Shown in pieces: positions 63,211 to 64,000 of a stretch of DNA of 64,000 bases. Both the position numbers and the translations under genes were made by a program. The first letter of the stretch is position 1. Every line of letters starts with the position of its first letter. The stretch spans positions 1,178,001-1,242,000 of the forward strand of contig NZ_LN794158.1 of the NCBI RefSeq assembly GCF_000953015.1, in the 5' to 3' direction. The notes beneath the pieces were generated by a model. It was given only the letters and a program-made list of their open reading frames with translations, did not search any database and had not been told where the DNA came from. Origin of the DNA: Candidatus Methylopumilus turicensis. Lineage in GTDB: Bacteria > Pseudomonadota > Gammaproteobacteria > Burkholderiales > Methylophilaceae.

Positions 63211-64000
63211 CTATTTAAGCAAGTTCATTTTATGCGCCAAGGTTGCAGCCTGTGCTCTATTCTCAACCCCTAGTTTAGAAATCGCATTATGCACATGGTT
63301 TTTAACCGTATTGATACTCACATAAAGGATTTCTCCAATTTCCGGGTTGGTTTTTCCTTTAAAAACCCAACGCAACACCTCAATTTCACGTGGTGATATT
63401 AGTTGCTTTTCGGTTTGAAACGTTTTTTCTATCAATTCTGATCGTTGTTCAATCTCGACAGGTTTATTCGCAGACTTACGTCTATCGTTCATCACCCTCA
63501 AAAATGCATGATGCATTTGCGGTACCAGCAATTGTAAAATATAAGCATGTCTAGGATTGGGCTCGCCGGCTATTCGAGAGAAACTAAAAAAGGTGATCAC
63601 ATCGCCTTCTTTATTGGAGAGGCCATGGGCAGCGATATTCCTAAGTTCCAATTGTTTTAGTACTTCTTCGCTCTCCACAAACGGCACCCGATAAGGGCCA
63701 TGGTCGACCTCATCAAGGGTGTGGGAAACTAGTATTGGTCGAAGATCTTTTTTCCAAGCATCAATGACACGATTAACGATACCATCCTCGTAACCCGTGA
63801 CAAGCCTTACATGCTGGTCATTCACATAACGGGTGCTCACAAAACTTTCAAAATGGAGCTGGGATTGACTTTTTAGACTGACGCCGCAAATCAATACTTC
63901 ATGAGGAATCAAGGATTGTAATGAACCTTGCAACCATGAGAAAAACTGCTCGCGCTTATACACTCGAAGCGACTCTTCAAAAACATCCAATAGCAGTACG
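63211..64000 (-). CDS. epsA: LuxR-family transcriptional regulator EpsA, N-terminus beyond window
   Basis: Transcriptional regulator of the XrtB/PEP-CTERM exopolysaccharide system. The C-terminal 65 residues are a LuxR/FixJ-type helix-turn-helix: LISPREIEVLRWVFKGKTNP then EIGEILYVSINTVKNHVHNA. The N-terminal part (EQFFSWLQGSLQSLIPHEVL, then ICG) matches the EpsA sensor-like domain. A TTG near 63990 can be read as a start, but the frame is open to the window edge (VLLLDVFEESL) and the family has more residues there, so the true start is probably outside. It is separate from the eps genes by 31 kb here and is a candidate controller of the repeats upstream of the PEP-CTERM gene. Confidence 0.88.
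   Translation of the reverse strand, partial: VLLLDVFEESLRVYKREQFFSWLQGSLQSLIPHEVLICGVSLKSQSQLHFESFVSTRYVNDQHVRLVTGYEDGIVNRVIDAWKKDLRPILVSHTLDEVDHGPYRVPFVESEEVLKQLELRNIAAHGLSNKEGDVITFFSFSRIAGEPNPRHAYILQLLVPQMHHAFLRVMNDRRKSANKPVEIEQRSELIEKTFQTEKQLISPREIEVLRWVFKGKTNPEIGEILYVSINTVKNHVHNAISKLGVENRAQAATLAHKMNLLK

Overview
The window looks like part of a chromosome from a betaproteobacterial methylotroph of the Methylophilaceae (Methylotenera or a close relative). This is inferred from the moderately AT-rich sequence, the form of the nuo genes, and an exosortase-B exopolysaccharide locus whose gene set matches the eps (methanolan) clusters described in that family. Nothing in the window fixes the species. 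No tRNA, rRNA, CRISPR array, transposase or integrase was seen.

Layout. (1) 1-2802, minus strand: the start of the complex I operon, nuoA-nuoB-nuoC-nuoD, with nuoD cut by the window edge and a palindromic repeat between nuoC and nuoD. (2) 3200-5011: a PAS-GGDEF-EAL cyclic-di-GMP enzyme. (3) 5295-31893, minus strand: a large exopolysaccharide cluster. In transcription order it holds epsL, a TIGR03790-type gene, epsD, epsE, epsF, epsG, gmd, fcl, exosortase B (xrtB), epsI, a run of glycosyltransferases with a Wzy-like polymerase and a Wzx-like flippase, two acyltransferases, an acetyltransferase and galE. A 5' remnant of a duplicated glycosyltransferase gene lies beside one acyltransferase. (4) 32291-37678, plus strand: epsB (initiating sugar-phosphate transferase), a VanZ-like protein, and a compact exosortase H cassette (IPTL-CTERM subtilase, XrtH, XrtH-associated membrane protein). 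(5) 37737-39548: a degenerate EAL-CBS-GGDEF protein. (6) 39716-57343, minus strand: a two-partner secretion pair (FhaC-like transporter and a giant FHA-like adhesin), then a second gene block with a DUF2341/LamG-like-ExbB fusion, two ExbD proteins, TonB, a porin and a secreted coiled-coil protein. (7) 57522-59791: a secreted protein of unknown function and a PEP-CTERM protein, preceded by two copies of an 18-bp repeat. (8) 60297-63126, plus strand: a DsbC-like protein and a TPR-glycosyltransferase-like protein. (9) 63211 to the window end, minus strand: the LuxR-type regulator EpsA.

How it fits together. EpsB would load the first sugar on undecaprenyl phosphate. The glycosyltransferases extend the repeat unit, probably with GDP-fucose from Gmd/Fcl and UDP-galactose from GalE. 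Flippase, polymerase, EpsF/EpsG and EpsE/EpsL move and lengthen the chain. XrtB would process PEP-CTERM proteins such as the one at 58988, and XrtH would process the subtilase at 34207. EpsA and two c-di-GMP-related proteins are plausible controllers.

The most notable observations are an 11-base poly-G tract that splits the giant adhesin gene exactly one base out of frame (possible phase variation); the pairing of the adhesin system with an unusual lectin-like ExbB/ExbD/TonB energy module; two exosortase systems side by side; and the glycosyltransferase remnant marking a rearrangement.
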